Origin: Akkermansiaceae bacterium
Lineage (GTDB): Bacteria; Verrucomicrobiota; Verrucomicrobiia; Verrucomicrobiales; Akkermansiaceae
Direction of reading: 5' to 3'
DNA: 8,565 bases
Assembly (NCBI GenBank): GCA_011524615.1
Contig: WTJZ01000063.1
Coordinates: 1 to 8,565, forward strand
Both the position numbers and the translations under genes were made by a program. The notes beneath the pieces were generated by a model. The model made no database searches. It had not been told where the DNA came from and saw only the letters and a list, made by a program, of their open reading frames with translations. Positions within the stretch are counted from its first letter, which is position 1; each line of letters begins with the position of its first letter. Positions 6,494 to 8,565 of the stretch are shown piece by piece.

Positions 6494-8293
6494 ATGAACA
6501 TTGGTCAATCACCATTCAAGCTGAAGCATTTATTCGATGCTGAGTGGTTGCGTGCAAACTTTTCAGAAGCGCAGCGCTTCTTGTTAGTCAGCATGTTATG
6601 TGGTGTACTATGTGGAGTGGTGGCCGTATTGTTCCACCATTCGATTGAGTTTGTCTTTCATAATTTGTGGCACTTTGCCTCGCATCAGAACCCACTGGTG
6701 TTTTCGCTAGTAATGATCCTAGCCCCGACTTTAGGAGGGTTATTGGTTGGCTGGTGTGTCTATAAGATTGCGCCTAATGCCGCTGGGAGTGGTATCCCAC
6801 AGACGAAGATGGCCTTCTATAATAAGAACGGACACATCTCTTTGCTGGATGGCTTTTACCGATTTGTGCTTGGTTCCTTGTACGTGGGATTGGGAAATTC
6901 TTTAGGGCGAGAAGGTCCTACCGTGCATGCCTGTTCTGCAATTGCGTCTAAGCTTGGTCGCTGGGCCTTTCGCTCTCAGAATAGGAGGCAAGCGATGGTT
7001 CCTGTCGGAATGGCAGCAGCAATTTCTGCCGCATTCAATGCACCTATCTCTGCCATTACATTTGTCTTTGAGGAGTTATTAGACCAGTTCTCGATGAAGC
7101 AGATAGGGTCTATCATGATTTCGGTCGTGATTGCGGCTGTAATATCACGACTCTGGTTAGGGGAGGAGCCTGTCATTACTACGCTCAAGGGAGTAGAGTT
7201 TACCACTGAGTGGTGGATGTTAGTAGCGATCCCTATTGGGGTGATTGCAGGGTACTTTGGGCATTACTTTGTGAAGTGTATCCTGTTGCTTCGCGGCAAG
7301 ATGAAGTCAGTGAAGGGGGTGCCCGTGTACCTCAAGCCGATGTTTGGAGGTTTAAGTTGTGGATTGCTCGGTGTGTCTGCATACTTCATTACTCATTTAT
7401 TAACTTCTGGCGAGAGTCCTGAATCGGGAGTGTTTAGTATCGGTTATGAAAGCCTACAGCACGCCTTTGAGGGTAAGACGACGCTCTTGGTTCTCGTTAC
7501 CTTACTTGTGTTTAAGACTGTTGCAGTCATCTTAAACTATGCAACGGGAGGAAGTGGAGGACTCTTCTCACCAACCCTCTTTATTGGTGGAATTATTGGA
7601 GGCATCTTAGGCACTATTCTGGTGATGTGTGTGGACTCTAGTTCTACAGAAGCACATGTGATAGGAGGGTGTGTACTTTTGGGTATGGGCGCGATGTTTG
7701 GCTCAGTGGTACGCTGTCCCTTTACATCGATCTTTATGATCTATGAGTTGACGGGGAATTATACTCTCATTCTCCCTCTCATGTTCGGTAATATTGTGTC
7801 TTGGCAGATTGCCAGAAATCTCGGGCGTGTCGCTCTGTATGACTCCTTGTTAATCCAGGATAAGATTAACCTCAGACAGTTCTCATGTTATCGAGGGAGT
7901 CAGGACTATCAGAACCTACCTGTAGCGACAATCATGACTCATGAGCCGTTTACCCTGCAGGGAACAGAAACCTGTGAGAGTACACTCGGTCTCCTCAGAG
8001 AGCTTAATAAAAAGCATCATGGTTACCCTGTATTAGATGAGGCCGGTGAGTTTATCGGGTTAGTCATGCATCATGAGCTTAAAGAGAACTCTCCCGAGTC
8101 ATTAGTGTCGTCTATCACTACGTGTAGTGACTTGACTTATGTGACGCCAGAGACCCCTATTAGGGAGGCAGCACATCAGATGATTAAGCATGATTATCAG
8201 CAAATGCCAGTGCTCAGTAAGTTGGATGGTAAGAGATTATTAGGGTTTCTTACATTAAACGACATTGCAAGGCAGCAAAATGCGGCAGATTAA
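6494..8293 (+). CDS. CLC-family chloride/proton antiporter with C-terminal CBS pair
   Basis: A 599-residue inner-membrane CLC protein with about ten or more hydrophobic helices up to roughly residue 445, followed by two CBS domains (about 476-530 and 545-595). The selectivity motifs are intact: GSGIP at 98-102 (Ser99 as anion ligand), GREGP at 138-142 (Glu140 as the external gating glutamate) and GSGGLFSP at 353-360. Tyr449 in LYDSLL aligns with the E. coli ClC Tyr445 that contacts the central ion. FEELLDQF at 192-199 keeps the internal proton glutamate (Glu194, matching E. coli Glu203), which argues for H+/Cl- exchange rather than a passive channel. The CBS pair could bind adenine nucleotides and gate transport. 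It lies 86 bp downstream of the DinB-like gene on the same strand and may be transcribed with it. GAGAG abuts the ATG; no good ribosome site is seen. Confidence 0.93.
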   Translation: MNIGQSPFKLKHLFDAEWLRANFSEAQRFLLVSMLCGVLCGVVAVLFHHSIEFVFHNLWHFASHQNPLVFSLVMILAPTLGGLLVGWCVYKIAPNAAGSGIPQTKMAFYNKNGHISLLDGFYRFVLGSLYVGLGNSLGREGPTVHACSAIASKLGRWAFRSQNRRQAMVPVGMAAAISAAFNAPISAITFVFEELLDQFSMKQIGSIMISVVIAAVISRLWLGEEPVITTLKGVEFTTEWWMLVAIPIGVIAGYFGHYFVKCILLLRGKMKSVKGVPVYLKPMFGGLSCGLLGVSAYFITHLLTSGESPESGVFSIGYESLQHAFEGKTTLLVLVTLLVFKTVAVILNYATGGSGGLFSPTLFIGGIIGGILGTILVMCVDSSSTEAHVIGGCVLLGMGAMFGSVVRCPFTSIFMIYELTGNYTLILPLMFGNIVSWQIARNLGRVALYDSLLIQDKINLRQFSCYRGSQDYQNLPVATIMTHEPFTLQGTETCESTLGLLRELNKKHHGYPVLDEAGEFIGLVMHHELKENSPESLVSSITTCSDLTYVTPETPIREAAHQMIKHDYQQMPVLSKLDGKRLLGFLTLNDIARQQNAAD

Positions 8294-8414
8294 GACGGAA
8301 TGTATTTTTGACATTTTTTAAAAATTTATAATTTTATTGTAAATTTTATGATAAGAGTTGTTAATTTATATTTCTGTTGCACTATTTTAATTTTCTGATT
8401 AGATCTAACTTCGT
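8294..8414 (+). promoter_or_regulatory. AT-rich upstream region of the FadL-like gene, with promoter-like elements
   Basis: This 121-bp stretch is far richer in A and T than the flanking genes, as expected for a promoter region. It contains TTGACA (8308-8313) and TATAAT (8327-8332), each a perfect consensus hexamer but only 13 bases apart, too close for a standard sigma-70 promoter. An 8-bp direct repeat AATTTTAT occurs at 8330-8337 and 8342-8349. Nearer the gene, TTGCAC (8377-8382), a 17-base spacer and TAGATC (8400-8405) form a weak but correctly spaced candidate. No GC stem with T-run terminates the CLC gene here. A promoter is likely; the exact site is not. Confidence 0.45.
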
Positions 8415-8565
8415 ATGAGGTTAGTATCATTTTATTTACTTGCTACGGCAAGTGTGTACGGTGGAGGGTTCCACATTTCTGTTCATGACGCGGAATCGAC
8501 AGCAAGAGGAAATACTGTAGGAGGCACAATTGACAGGGTCAGTAGTATCCATTATAATCCAGCCG
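8415..8565 (+). CDS. FadL/OMPP1-type outer-membrane porin, N-terminal fragment (runs off right edge)
   Basis: The first 50 codons are present and the frame is open to the edge. A short signal-peptide-like start (MRLVSFYLLATASVYG, about 16 residues, one arginine then a hydrophobic core) leads into GGFHISVHDAESTARGN and ends in IHYNPA. This matches the mature N-terminus of FadL-family transporters, in which GF(Q/H) opens a plug (hatch) segment with a Gly/Arg/Ala patch and ends in an NPAG motif. The family moves hydrophobic compounds such as long-chain fatty acids or aromatics across the outer membrane; the substrate here cannot be read. An in-frame TAA at 8406-8408 makes the ATG at 8415 the only sensible start. 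There is no Shine-Dalgarno. The n-region is unusually short. Confidence 0.75.
   Translation, partial: MRLVSFYLLATASVYGGGFHISVHDAESTARGNTVGGTIDRVSSIHYNPA

Noticed and set aside
8313..8325. A/T inverted repeat after the CLC gene as an intrinsic terminator
   Set aside because: The stem is only A-T pairs with a one-base loop; it would not form a stable terminator hairpin.
1..8565. CRISPR array, tRNA genes, transposon ends or an undescribed defence system
   Set aside because: No regularly spaced repeats, cloverleaf sequences, transposase frames or long terminal inverted repeats were seen, and the genes are recognisable metabolic, topoisomerase and transport families.

Overview
The window reads as ordinary, gene-dense bacterial chromosome with eight complete protein genes and two cut by the edges. 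The best taxonomic guess is Verrucomicrobiota (PVC group), inferred from protein flavour. The topoisomerase subunit is of the short ParE type that opens with SLDWKEHIRMRPGMYIG and is shared with Bacteroidota. Most start codons lack a well-placed Shine-Dalgarno sequence. An Opp/Dpp-type ABC ATPase and a CLC with CBS domains sit beside a FadL-type outer-membrane protein, so the cell is Gram-negative. Bacteroidota is the main alternative. No tRNA, rRNA, CRISPR array, insertion sequence or phage gene was seen.

Layout. Bases 1-1462 (minus strand) hold a tightly overlapping cluster: a low-molecular-weight phosphatase of YwlE type (GTG start), an AguB-type N-carbamoylputrescine amidase joined by an ATGA overlap, and the first 30 codons of an unidentified gene joined by TAATG and running off the left edge. 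Bases 1522-3766 (plus strand) hold a small TMEM220-type membrane protein and, 22 bp later, topoisomerase IV subunit B (parE). Homoserine kinase (thrB) faces parE on the minus strand at 3839-4768; a 72-bp convergent gap with a small perfect inverted repeat separates them. After a 104-bp divergent gap with a G-rich tract, the plus strand carries an Opp/Dpp-type ABC ATPase (4873-5868), a DinB/DUF1569-like putative metalloprotein overlapping it by 4 bp (5865-6407), and a CLC chloride/proton antiporter with two CBS domains (6494-8293). A 121-bp AT-rich gap precedes the 5' end of a FadL/OMPP1-type porin that runs off the right edge.

How the genes relate. Most are housekeeping or transport genes without an obvious shared pathway. 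Two couplings deserve attention. One is the YwlE-like phosphatase, whose P-loop carries the threonine tied to phosphoarginine specificity, coupled to a polyamine gene and an unknown third gene. The other is a solitary peptide-transporter-type ATPase with a degenerate C-terminal cysteine motif, coupled to a DinB-like metalloprotein. parE without parC and thrB without thrA/thrC are both separated from their usual partners within this window. I found no clearly new system; the phosphatase cluster and the ATPase/DinB pair are the best leads.
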